A stretch of 33,117 bases of DNA. Origin: Burkholderiales bacterium (GTDB lineage: Bacteria; Pseudomonadota; Gammaproteobacteria; Burkholderiales; WYBJ01). Within the stretch, counting starts at the first letter, position 1. Each line of letters opens with the position of its first letter. The notes under the pieces were generated by a model. The model worked only from the letters and a program-made list of their open reading frames with translations, was not told the DNA's origin and did not search any database. The stretch lies in the NCBI GenBank assembly GCA_022841915.1, contig JALHQN010000034.1, forward strand, positions 1-33,117. The letters run 5' to 3'. Positions 8,235 through 15,134 of the stretch are shown here, one piece after another. The position numbers and the translations under genes were made by a program.

Positions 8235-9029
8235 ATGCGTATCTGGGTACAGGTGTTCTCGTCGCGGAACAGAAATCCCAATTTCCACATGGCGCTCGAG
8301 GAGCATCTTCGCTCCGTCGTCGATCCGGGTGTCGAGATCGAGGTGCGCGGTACGAAGAAGGGCGGGCTCGGCGAACAGTTCCGCTTCTTTCAAGCGATCG
8401 ACACGCCGGACATCATCGAGAACATCCTCGAATGCCGCGCGGCCAAGGGGGACCGACGTTATGATGCCTTCGTCACGCTGAACTCCACGGATCCGGCGCT
8501 CGTAGAAGCGCGCGAAGTCCTCGACATACCCGTCCTGGGGTTTCTCGAGACCACCGCGCTGGCGGCCTGCATGATGGGCCACAAATTCTCATTGATCACG
8601 CCGAACCCGAAGTTTTCGATTTCCTACACGCAGAAGATCGAACTCTACGGCCTGGAGAAGCGCCTGGCGTCCATCGAAGCGATGAACGTGCCGCATCTGC
8701 CCGACTACCGAAACGCCTTCCTCGATCCGGCTGCGCATGAGCGCGTCATGGAGGAGTTCGACAACGCGGCACGGCGTGCCGTTGCCGCGGGCGCGGAAGT
8801 CATCATTCCCTGCGGATCGCACGCTGTGCTCCAGTCCCGCCGCAAGCTCAGGGAAATCGACGGCGCACTCATCATGGACGGGCTCACGGTGCTGATCAAG
8901 ATGGCCGAAACCGCTGTGCGGCTGCAGCAGCTCATGGGCACCGTGGTGAGCCGTAAGCTCCTTTATCAGGCGCCAAACGATACGGTGCGCGAGATGGTCA
9001 AGCGCGACTATGGGATCGATCTCACCTGA
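8235..9029 (+). CDS. Asp/Glu/hydantoin racemase superfamily protein, first catalytic Cys replaced
   Basis: A 264-residue protein of the Asp/Glu racemase superfamily, which includes hydantoin racemase, maleate isomerase and arylmalonate decarboxylase. The first active-site region reads VTLNSTDPALVEAREVLDIP (about residues 74-93), where hydantoin racemases have a Cys before the DPGL-like segment. The second reads EVIIPCGSHAV (about 190-200) and keeps its Cys. Only one of the two usual catalytic cysteines is therefore present. Single-Cys members include arylmalonate decarboxylase, but many uncharacterised proteins share this pattern, so I assign no reaction. No signal peptide; cytoplasmic. The gene lies between two Bug genes and probably acts on the imported acid or a product of it. 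ATG at 8235 with GAGGAAG upstream. Confidence 0.87.
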   Translation: MRIWVQVFSSRNRNPNFHMALEEHLRSVVDPGVEIEVRGTKKGGLGEQFRFFQAIDTPDIIENILECRAAKGDRRYDAFVTLNSTDPALVEAREVLDIPVLGFLETTALAACMMGHKFSLITPNPKFSISYTQKIELYGLEKRLASIEAMNVPHLPDYRNAFLDPAAHERVMEEFDNAARRAVAAGAEVIIPCGSHAVLQSRRKLREIDGALIMDGLTVLIKMAETAVRLQQLMGTVVSRKLLYQAPNDTVREMVKRDYGIDLT

Positions 9030-9169
9030 CGCTGACCATGGTACGCCGACGGTGCCGGCCGGCACCGAGACTGGCTTGTCAATTTCACGCGCTACCGCGG
9101 TTGACCCAGGGGCGGCGAACGGGCTGCAGGCGGCTACCCACGCAGCATCGAACAACGAGGAGGAACTGG

Positions 9170-10162
9170 ATGAAGCCTCAATCTGCACGTAGGACCGGCG
9201 TGCTCGTACTTGTCGGCATGGGGTGCGTGTCGACGCTCGTGGCATGGCCGAGCGCCGCTCAGACGTTCCCGTCCCGACCGATCCGGTTCATGGTGCCTTG
9301 GCCGCCGGGCGGAGGCATCGATATTTCCGCTCGGGCGTTGCAGCCCAAGCTGGCGGAGCTCCTCGGTCAGTCGGTGATCATCGACAATCGTCCAGGTGCT
9401 GCCGGCATGATCGGAACGCAAATGGCCGCGCGTGCGCCCGCGGACGGCCACACGATTCTGCTCGGCGCGGCAGGACCCAACGCCATCGTGCCACTCGCGC
9501 TGCCTAAGCAGCCCTACGAGCCCCTCAAGGATTTCGCGGATGTCGCTCATTTCGCGAACACGGTCTATGTGTTCGCCGTGCATGCCAATTCGCCGCTGAC
9601 ATCGATCCGCGATCTCATCGCGCTGGGGAAAGCGCAGCCGGGTAAAATCACGGCAGGGGTGACGGGAACGGCGACGCCTGCCCATATCGCCGGCGAGTAC
9701 CTGCGGGTCGCCTCGGGCATCGGCATGACGACCGCAGTGTACAAGGGGGCTGCCGCCCCGCTTCTAGCCGTGATGGGCGGCGAGATCAACCTATCCATCA
9801 CGACTATCTCGCCTGCGTTGCCGCAGTTCCGTGCCGGCCGGGTTCGGCTGCTCGCCGTAACGTCCGGCAAGCGCTCGTCACAGGCGCCGGACGTGCCGAC
9901 GCTCATCGAGTCGGGATTTCCAGGCCTCGAGATCGTGAACTGGTATGGCGTGCTCGCGCCGGCAGGCACGCCGCCCGAGATCATCGGGCGCCTGCATCGC
10001 GATATCACGCGCGCGGTACGCACGCCAGAAGTTCGCGATCGTCTCCTCGCCGCCGGGCTTGAACTGGTGGAGTCGACGCCGGCCGAGTATGCGGCCTATC
10101 GCAAGGCGGATCTCGCCATGTGGGCGAAGATGATCAAGGAAACCGGGATACGCATGGAGTAG
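9170..10162 (+). CDS. Bug family tripartite tricarboxylate solute-binding protein
   Basis: A 330-residue Bug protein, the second in this gene set. I use the ATG at 9170 because GAGGAGGA is correctly spaced before it and a signal peptide (MKPQSARRTGVLVLVGMGC... to about SAAQT) follows. The frame is open further upstream without a ribosome site. Motifs: FPSRPIRFMVPWPPGGGIDI, VIIDNRPGAAGMIGTQMAA, ADGHTILLGA and APDVPTLIESGFPGLEIVNW. Two Bug genes in one set suggest two ligands or duplicated uptake specificity. No TctA/TctB permease genes are nearby, so the transport partner must be encoded elsewhere. Confidence 0.94.
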   Translation: MKPQSARRTGVLVLVGMGCVSTLVAWPSAAQTFPSRPIRFMVPWPPGGGIDISARALQPKLAELLGQSVIIDNRPGAAGMIGTQMAARAPADGHTILLGAAGPNAIVPLALPKQPYEPLKDFADVAHFANTVYVFAVHANSPLTSIRDLIALGKAQPGKITAGVTGTATPAHIAGEYLRVASGIGMTTAVYKGAAAPLLAVMGGEINLSITTISPALPQFRAGRVRLLAVTSGKRSSQAPDVPTLIESGFPGLEIVNWYGVLAPAGTPPEIIGRLHRDITRAVRTPEVRDRLLAAGLELVESTPAEYAAYRKADLAMWAKMIKETGIRME

Positions 10163-10202
10163 CCGCGCGAGAGGGCGAGCGCGGCGGCCCGAAGGGAACT
10201 CG

Positions 10203-11189
10203 ATGAGAATCGCAGTGATCCACGACTACGCGGACGTCTTTCGTCGCACGGCCGCGTTCGCTCGTCTCGCCGGTCATACCGTCATCGTCCACAACGACGC
10301 CTATATCGACGCAGATCGCGTCGTCGACCAGGTTGCCGGTTGCGACGCCCTGGTATCGACGCAACAGCGCGTACCGATCACGCGCAGCATTCTCGAACGG
10401 TTGCCCGCGCTGAGATTCATCAGCCAGACGGGTAAGAACGTCAATCATCTCGACATCGAGGCCTGCACCGATCACGACATCGTGGTATCCGCCTCTGGGG
10501 GTGCCGACGGAAAGAGCCCTTACTCGGCGACCGCTGAACTGACCTGGGGATTGATCATCGCTTCCCTGCGCAGTATGCCGTTCGAGATTGCGCACTTCAA
10601 GCAGGGACACTGGCACTCGACGGTCGGCACCCGGCTCGCAGGTGCGACATTGGGTGTGTACGCATTCGGCCACATCGGATCGGCCGTAGCGCGAGTCGGG
10701 AGGGCATTCGGCATGAACGTGCTGTGTTGGGGCAGGGACCACTCGGTGGTCCAGGCGCGCGCGGAGAAGTTCAACGTCGCGACGAGCCGGGAAGTCTTCT
10801 TCGAGTCGGCGGACATCGTCACGCTGCATCTGCCCGGCAACACCGCGACGCGCGGCCTCGTCACGCGCGCCGACCTCGCTCGAATGAAGCCGTCGTCGCT
10901 GCTCGTCAATACAAGTCGGGCTTCGATCATCGAAGAGGGGGCACTCGTCGAGGCATTGCGTGCCGGTCGTCCGGGGCGTGCCGCCGTCGATGTCTACGAG
11001 CAGGAACCCGTCGTTGGCGCCTCGCACCCGCTGCTCGCCATGGACAACGCGCTCTGCACGCCGCATCTAGGCTACGCGGATAGCCACGGATACGAGACCA
11101 TGTACAACCACGCCGTGGATCAGTTGCTCGCATTCGCGGCTGGCCGCCCGATCAACGTCGTCAATGTCGAGATGCTCGCCAGCCGATGA
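10203..11189 (+). CDS. D-2-hydroxyacid dehydrogenase, NAD(P)-dependent
   Basis: A 328-residue oxidoreductase of the D-isomer 2-hydroxyacid dehydrogenase family, which interconverts 2-hydroxy and 2-oxo acids. The substrate domain precedes a Rossmann domain with LGVYAFGHIGSAVARVGRAF at about residues 149-168. The conserved catalytic set is visible: Arg in LLVNTSRASIIEEGALVEAL, Glu in VDVYEQEP, and His in LCTPHLGYAD. The dinucleotide loop reads AFGHIG instead of GxGxxG (Ala in place of the first Gly), a tolerated variant. It begins 40 bp after the Bug gene with GAAGGG upstream. Together with the racemase-like and amidohydrolase genes it suggests oxidation of a hydroxylated di- or tricarboxylate. 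Exact substrate unknown. Confidence 0.92.
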   Translation: MRIAVIHDYADVFRRTAAFARLAGHTVIVHNDAYIDADRVVDQVAGCDALVSTQQRVPITRSILERLPALRFISQTGKNVNHLDIEACTDHDIVVSASGGADGKSPYSATAELTWGLIIASLRSMPFEIAHFKQGHWHSTVGTRLAGATLGVYAFGHIGSAVARVGRAFGMNVLCWGRDHSVVQARAEKFNVATSREVFFESADIVTLHLPGNTATRGLVTRADLARMKPSSLLVNTSRASIIEEGALVEALRAGRPGRAAVDVYEQEPVVGASHPLLAMDNALCTPHLGYADSHGYETMYNHAVDQLLAFAAGRPINVVNVEMLASR

Positions 11190-11270
11190 TCGATCGCGCA
11201 GACACTTCCTCCCCATGTTGAACTGCAGCACGACTGCGTTTCGTCGGCATCGCCAAGGACAAGCCCACCC

Positions 11271-12116
11271 ATGAGCGCCTCACCCCGATCCCGCCTGGGA
11301 CCGATCTGCGATACCCATCTCCATATTTTCGGTGACGGCAGCCGCTATAGGCTCGTCCAGGATTTGCGCTCGCAGCCGCCCGAGGCGCCTTTGGAGCGCT
11401 TTCTCGAGATCGCCGAGCCGGAGGGTGTGGTTCGCATGGTCTTCGATCAGCCCAGCCACTATGGCCTGGACAACAGCTGCTTGCTCGACGCCATCGACGC
11501 CGTGGGGGTCGCCAGGGCGAGAGCGATCGCAGCGGTCGATTCTGACCGCGTGACAGACGCAGAACTCGCATCAATGCATGCACGAGGCGTGCGCGGCATC
11601 CGCGTGAACTTCGGCTATCGTTCCACCGACCCTGGCATCGCCAAGCTCGCTGCCGAAGAGGCTGCCAAGCTCGCCAGCCGCGTCGCCGATCTTGGGTGGC
11701 ATCTTGAGTTTCTGGTGCCTAACGCGGCGCTACAGGCGTTGATGCCAACGATTGCAAACCTGCCGTGCGACTTCTCCGTGGGGCACTTCGGCGTGTTTCC
11801 AGCGTCTCTCGGCGTGAACCAGCCAGGCTTCGAAGACTTTTTGCGGCTTCACGCGACGGGAAAGTGCTGGGTCAAGTTCACCGGCGTCTATCGCGTATCG
11901 AAGGCTCCCGGCTACACGGACATCGCGCCGCTCGCTCAGGCTTTCGTGCGCAACAATCCCGATCGCATCGTCTGGGGCACCGACTGGCCGTTCCTTTCGC
12001 ATCTCGACGCCGTCACGTATCCGCAGGTGCTGCAGCTGTTCGAGAGCTGGGTGCCCGACGAGGCGGCCAGACGCAAGATCCTGGTGGATAACCCGGCAAG
12101 ACTCTTCGGGTTCTGA
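11271..12116 (+). CDS. Amidohydrolase 2 family, 2-pyrone-4,6-dicarboxylate lactonase-like
   Basis: A 281-residue TIM-barrel hydrolase. It has the HxH motif after strand 1 in ICDTHLHIFG (about residues 14-23), then GVRGIRVNFGY, a Phe/His block in FSVGHFGVFP, CWVKFTGVYRVS, and the catalytic Asp near the C-terminus in RIVWGTDWPFLSH. These blocks match the LigI-like branch, whose founding enzyme opens the lactone ring of 2-pyrone-4,6-dicarboxylate. Other branch members hydrolyse different lactones. An 81-bp gap and a weak ribosome site precede the ATG. Next to a hydroxyacid dehydrogenase and a racemase-like protein, a lactone of an organic acid is the likely substrate (inference). Confidence 0.88.
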   Translation: MSASPRSRLGPICDTHLHIFGDGSRYRLVQDLRSQPPEAPLERFLEIAEPEGVVRMVFDQPSHYGLDNSCLLDAIDAVGVARARAIAAVDSDRVTDAELASMHARGVRGIRVNFGYRSTDPGIAKLAAEEAAKLASRVADLGWHLEFLVPNAALQALMPTIANLPCDFSVGHFGVFPASLGVNQPGFEDFLRLHATGKCWVKFTGVYRVSKAPGYTDIAPLAQAFVRNNPDRIVWGTDWPFLSHLDAVTYPQVLQLFESWVPDEAARRKILVDNPARLFGF

Positions 12117-12209
12117 GCATACGGGTCGCATCGCGATCGACGGTGATGCCGAGCGAGCAGATCTGTGCGTTAACGCGGCACATCGACCGATACGTGACAG
12201 GAGAACAGC

Positions 12210-13310
12210 ATGGCAGGACAGACGACGGGGTACATCTTCGCGGGCGGCGATCACGAACTGCACGCGGATCATGAGCGCAACTACGGCGGACTTTTCCGTC
12301 GGCCTGTGGGCGACGGCGAATGGATATCGGTCACGAATGGGTTGCCTAAGAACGTGGAAGCGCGGTCGTTTGCGGTTCATCCCACCGACCCCGGGTTGTT
12401 GTACGTCGGCACGCAGGATGGTCCGTATCGGTCTACCGACAGCGGTGAGCGTTGGGAGCGAGCGGGATTCCCGGAGCGGGGGCTCGACGTCTACACGATC
12501 ACCTATCATCCGACGCGGCCGAACATCATGTATGCAGGTACGGCTCCCTCCGGGGTTTTTCGCAGCGACGACGGCGGCGAGAATTGGAGGCGGCTGACCA
12601 ATGCGCGCTCTCCCGGGCATTGCGAAATGGACTTTCCGGTGCGCGTGATTCGCATTGCCGTCGATCCGACGCGTCCTGACGACGTCTACGTGGCGCTGGA
12701 AGTGAGCGGGGTCATCGGCAGCGCGGACGGCGGCGAAACGTTCAAGGACCTGTCTGCGCCGTTGATCGAGCTCGCCAAGCAGCCCCATCTCAAGAGCAGA
12801 ATCGGCAGCGAGGTGGATGCCGAAGGGATGCTCGATTCGCACGCAATCGCAGTGAGTACCGCAGCGCCTGGACAGCCGTTGCTCGCCGTCCGGATGGGGC
12901 TGTTTCGCGGAGACGACCGCGGTGCGTCGTGGACCGATTTGCAGATCGGTCGCTTTTCTCCGCTTACCTACTGCCGCGACATCGTCGTGTCGCCGCACGA
13001 TGCGCACGTTCTGTATGCCTGCCTATCTTCGGCTGCCCGCAGCGATGACGGTACGCTGTATCGCAGCGACGATGTGGGCGAAACCTGGCGTCGCTTCGAT
13101 CACGGGGTCACCGCACGAGGCACGATGATGAGTGTCACGGTCGCCCACGCCGATGCCAAGCGCATCTATTGCGCGACGCGCTGCGGTCAGATCTTCGGTA
13201 CCGAAGACGAGGGCTCTTCGTGGCGGGAGTATCCCGTAGTGTCCAGAAACTCAAACGACATCTTCGGTAGACTATCCCGTAAGGTCAAAAAACTCGATCG
13301 CATTGAATAG
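12210..13310 (+). CDS. BNR/Asp-box beta-propeller (sialidase/VPS10-like), altered C-terminus
   Basis: A 366-residue beta-propeller. Six Asp boxes of the form (S/T/G)xDxGxxW are visible near residues 75, 119, 171, 235, 285 and 331 (for example YRSTDSGERW, FRSDDGGENW and YRSDDVGETW), so most or all of a six- or seven-bladed propeller is present. There is no signal peptide, unlike secreted sialidases, so it is probably cytoplasmic. Its role in the set is unknown. After about residue 342 the sequence changes to a basic tail (VSRNSNDIFGRLS...RKVKKLDRIE) that does not look like the end of a propeller and leads into the integrase remnant at 13415. The last few native residues were probably replaced at that junction. 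ATG at 12210 with AGGAGA upstream. Confidence 0.85.
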   Translation: MAGQTTGYIFAGGDHELHADHERNYGGLFRRPVGDGEWISVTNGLPKNVEARSFAVHPTDPGLLYVGTQDGPYRSTDSGERWERAGFPERGLDVYTITYHPTRPNIMYAGTAPSGVFRSDDGGENWRRLTNARSPGHCEMDFPVRVIRIAVDPTRPDDVYVALEVSGVIGSADGGETFKDLSAPLIELAKQPHLKSRIGSEVDAEGMLDSHAIAVSTAAPGQPLLAVRMGLFRGDDRGASWTDLQIGRFSPLTYCRDIVVSPHDAHVLYACLSSAARSDDGTLYRSDDVGETWRRFDHGVTARGTMMSVTVAHADAKRIYCATRCGQIFGTEDEGSSWREYPVVSRNSNDIFGRLSRKVKKLDRIE

Positions 13311-13414
13311 CTAATAGTTTTTCGATTCATTGGCGGGCCCTTCTCTCGCTTGCCTGTGTCTGAAGGTGAATACAGTCCTCTGCAACCGGGGATCAGGCCG
13401 AGCGGAGGACACTG

Positions 13415-13700
13415 ATGGACTGGGCGCCATCCTCGCTTACATCACCGGAAGAGTGGACCAGGAATTGTTGTTCCGCAACGAGTGCCTGGCCACGGAGAAC
13501 CGGATTCTGCAGGCGCAGATAAGCGGCGCTTGCGGTTGTCGGATGTGGAGCGCGCTACGATGGGCGAAATTGGCCATCGACTGGGCCGCAAGGCGCTGGC
13601 GGGGGGGGGGAGGTACCCCCATGGTGCACGACCCGATACGATTCTGGGATCAGATCGGCTTGGCGTGCTGATACGCTACTATCATCGCGAGGCAGCTTGA
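13415..13700 (+). pseudogene. Integrase/transposase N-terminal remnant, frameshifted
   Basis: The remains of a DDE-integrase-type transposase that is widespread in proteobacteria. The start is an ATG at 13415 behind GGAGGACACTG, reading MDW. One missing base then moves the frame to GAILAYITGRVDQELLFRNE and ENRILQAQ. A second shift near 13519-13525 moves it to KRRLRLSDVERATMGEIGHR and LGRKAL, then ARPDTILG before the sequence ends at a stop at 13698-13700. A run of ten G follows the LGRKAL segment, near 13602. Only the N-terminal helical region survives; the catalytic core is missing. Family recognition is from memory of the characteristic N-terminal segment, not from a search. Confidence 0.72.
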
Positions 13701-13780
13701 CTATAAACACCAACCCAAATCGGCGATGCGTAGACTGACTGTACGGGATGCTACGGGGCTCAGTCTGTCAAAATCCAATG

Positions 13781-13820
13781 ATTGACCAGTATTACGACCA
13801 TGGTCACAATACTGGTCAAT
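13781..13820. promoter_or_regulatory. Nested palindromic operator/promoter of the toxin-antitoxin pair
   Basis: A 40-bp dyad centred between 13800 and 13801. The outer arms ATTGACCAGTATT (13781-13793) and AATACTGGTCAAT (13808-13820) are perfect inverted repeats of 13 bp. The inner GACCATGGTC (13796-13805) is itself a perfect palindrome on the same centre. This gives four half-sites, GACCA at 13784 and 13796 and TGGTC at 13801 and 13813, with members of each pair 12 bp apart. The left arm also provides TTGACC (13782-13787), a possible -35, with CACAAT 17 bp later (13805-13810). The operator therefore overlaps the promoter, as expected for autoregulated Phd-type antitoxins. Confidence 0.8.
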
Positions 13821-13838
13821 CACTTCCTGGGACTTACC

Positions 13839-14072
13839 ATGACTACGATTCAGGCCTCCGAGTTCAAGGCGAAATGCCTTGCGTTGATGGATCAAGTCGC
13901 GCGCACTGGCGAGACCATTCTGGTCACTAAGAACGGCAAACCGGTGGCGGAACTCCGTCCCCATCGTCCGCCCCGCATCAAATCGCCCCTCGGATTGCAT
14001 AAGGGTCAGTCGACGATTCTGGGCGATATCATCGAACCCCTCGGGAAGGGCTTGTGGAAAGCCCTGAAGTGA
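13839..14072 (+). CDS. Phd/YefM family antitoxin
   Basis: A 77-residue type II antitoxin. The N-terminal DNA-binding fold is typical: MTTIQASEFKAKCLALMDQV, then TGETILVTKNGKPVAELRP. The C-terminal tail (GQSTILGDIIEPLGKG) is the segment that normally wraps the toxin. I start it at the ATG at 13839, which leaves the whole family domain intact and lies just after the operator; a start at 13782 or 13800 would run through the palindrome. It is translationally coupled to the PIN toxin, whose start overlaps its end. Expected to repress its own operon together with the toxin. Confidence 0.92.
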   Translation: MTTIQASEFKAKCLALMDQVARTGETILVTKNGKPVAELRPHRPPRIKSPLGLHKGQSTILGDIIEPLGKGLWKALK

Positions 14073-14470
14073 TCTTGCTCGATACACACGTTCTGATCTG
14101 GCTGGATACGGCGGATCGGCGCCTTGGGCGCAAGACCCGCGCTCTGATCGAAAAGCAGTGGGCGGAAAGCAAAGTCGCGGTATCGGCGATCAGCTTTTGG
14201 GAAGCTGGTATGTTGACCGAGCGTCGCCGCTTCAGGCCGGCTGTACCGATCGCGGAGTGGCGCGTCCGTTGGCTTGATGCCGGTCTGCTCGAGTTCCCGC
14301 TGGATGGGGCAACCCTTGTTCGCGCCTTGGATTTGGGGGTGCTTCCCGAAGATCCGGCGGACCGCTTTATCGCCGCCACGGCCTTAGCCGAGCAGGCTAA
14401 GCTGGTGACAGCGGACGAGAAGATCCTTGATTGGCAGCATGCCATGGCCCGCCACGATGCGAGAACCTAG
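14054..14470 (+). CDS. PIN domain toxin (VapC-like ribonuclease)
   Basis: A 138-residue PIN-domain protein, expected to be a Mg-dependent RNase acting as a toxin. The acidic residues of the family are present: Asp in VILLDTHVLIWL (about residue 10), Glu in SAISFWEAGML, Asp in LPEDPADRFIAATAL, and Asp in LVTADEKIL. The GTG at 14054 has GGGAAGGG 4 bp upstream and overlaps the antitoxin by 19 bp. An alternative GTG at 14069 would overlap the antitoxin stop by 4 bases and give the shorter start ILLDTHVLIW. Either is possible. All catalytic residues are intact, so the toxin is probably active and held by its neighbour. Confidence 0.9.
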   Translation: MESPEVILLDTHVLIWLDTADRRLGRKTRALIEKQWAESKVAVSAISFWEAGMLTERRRFRPAVPIAEWRVRWLDAGLLEFPLDGATLVRALDLGVLPEDPADRFIAATALAEQAKLVTADEKILDWQHAMARHDART

Positions 14471-14552
14471 CTTGGTCTGTCGGACACGAGTTGATCTTGT
14501 CACCGAGCGGGCGATTGAGATCGAGCAAAGCTGAGGTTCGGATAGTCGGTAT

Positions 14553-14795
14553 AAGCTTGCTCGCCGCGAACATGGTGCTGCTGAGCAGGCTGCACTGGTG
14601 AGCGCAGTGAGCGCACTGCCAGTAGCGCAACCCGGCGCGCACGAAGGTCGTGCGTGCGCTCCCGCGGCATCTCGGGCACACGAAGCCGTGCGGCCAGCGC
14701 GCCGCTTGCAGCGCAGCCTCGCACTGCGCCTCCGTACCGTACTGTTCCAAGAACTGCGGCATCGACAGTCCTGCTTGAAACTGCACTCGAGTCAT
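14553..14795 (-). mobile_element. IS1595-family transposase fragment (N-terminal zinc ribbon)
   Basis: On the minus strand, 81 residues resemble the start of IS1595-type transposases: MTRVQFQAGLSMPQFLEQYG, TEAQCEAALQAARWPHGFVC, a zinc ribbon of CPRC and CAHC pairs, and SLLSSTMFAASKL. After ASKL (14553) the family sequence stops abruptly; the remaining open frame down to about 14505 is unrelated. The catalytic domain is missing, so the element is dead. It lies 83 bp beyond the toxin stop in the opposite orientation. Confidence 0.78.
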
Positions 14796-15134
14796 CGGCA
14801 TGGCGCACATCCTGCAAGTCGGCGCGTTCATTCTCACCACCTCAGTGGCTAACTGGGTGCGCCTGCTGAGCTTTCTTGCTAATCAAATGATGGCAAGACA
14901 GGTAAGACCGTGGTCGGCTCAGCCTGCCTTTGGGCAGGAGCGAAAAGCCAGCCGTAGTGATGAGGCGCCGACCAGCCAATTCCATCAGGGACCGAGGCGT
15001 AAACCTCATGCACAGTCCGAATCTATGGCCGCAATCTTAACCCTCATGCTCTCATCGATTGGATGCTTGGCAAACCGAGGGCGTCCATCCATGCCCAAAA
15101 ACCGGCCGACTCTTGCGGTAGACTCAGAACGGAC
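14796..15134. other. Intergenic region, 339 bp
   Basis: It lies beyond the IS1595 fragment. It has a short hairpin (CCTGCC 14923-14928 with GGCAGG 14933-14938) without a T-run. No gene or terminal inverted repeat was recognised. It probably contains the rest of the IS scar. Confidence 0.4.

Noticed and set aside
13237-14482. A complete IS element bounded by GTGTCC ends enclosing the toxin-antitoxin pair
   Set aside because: Only five to six bases match between the proposed ends and the catalytic core is missing; chance similarity is likely.
14923-14938. Hairpin CCTGCC/GGCAGG as an intrinsic terminator
   Set aside because: Only 6 bp with no T-run on either side, and not immediately after a gene's stop.
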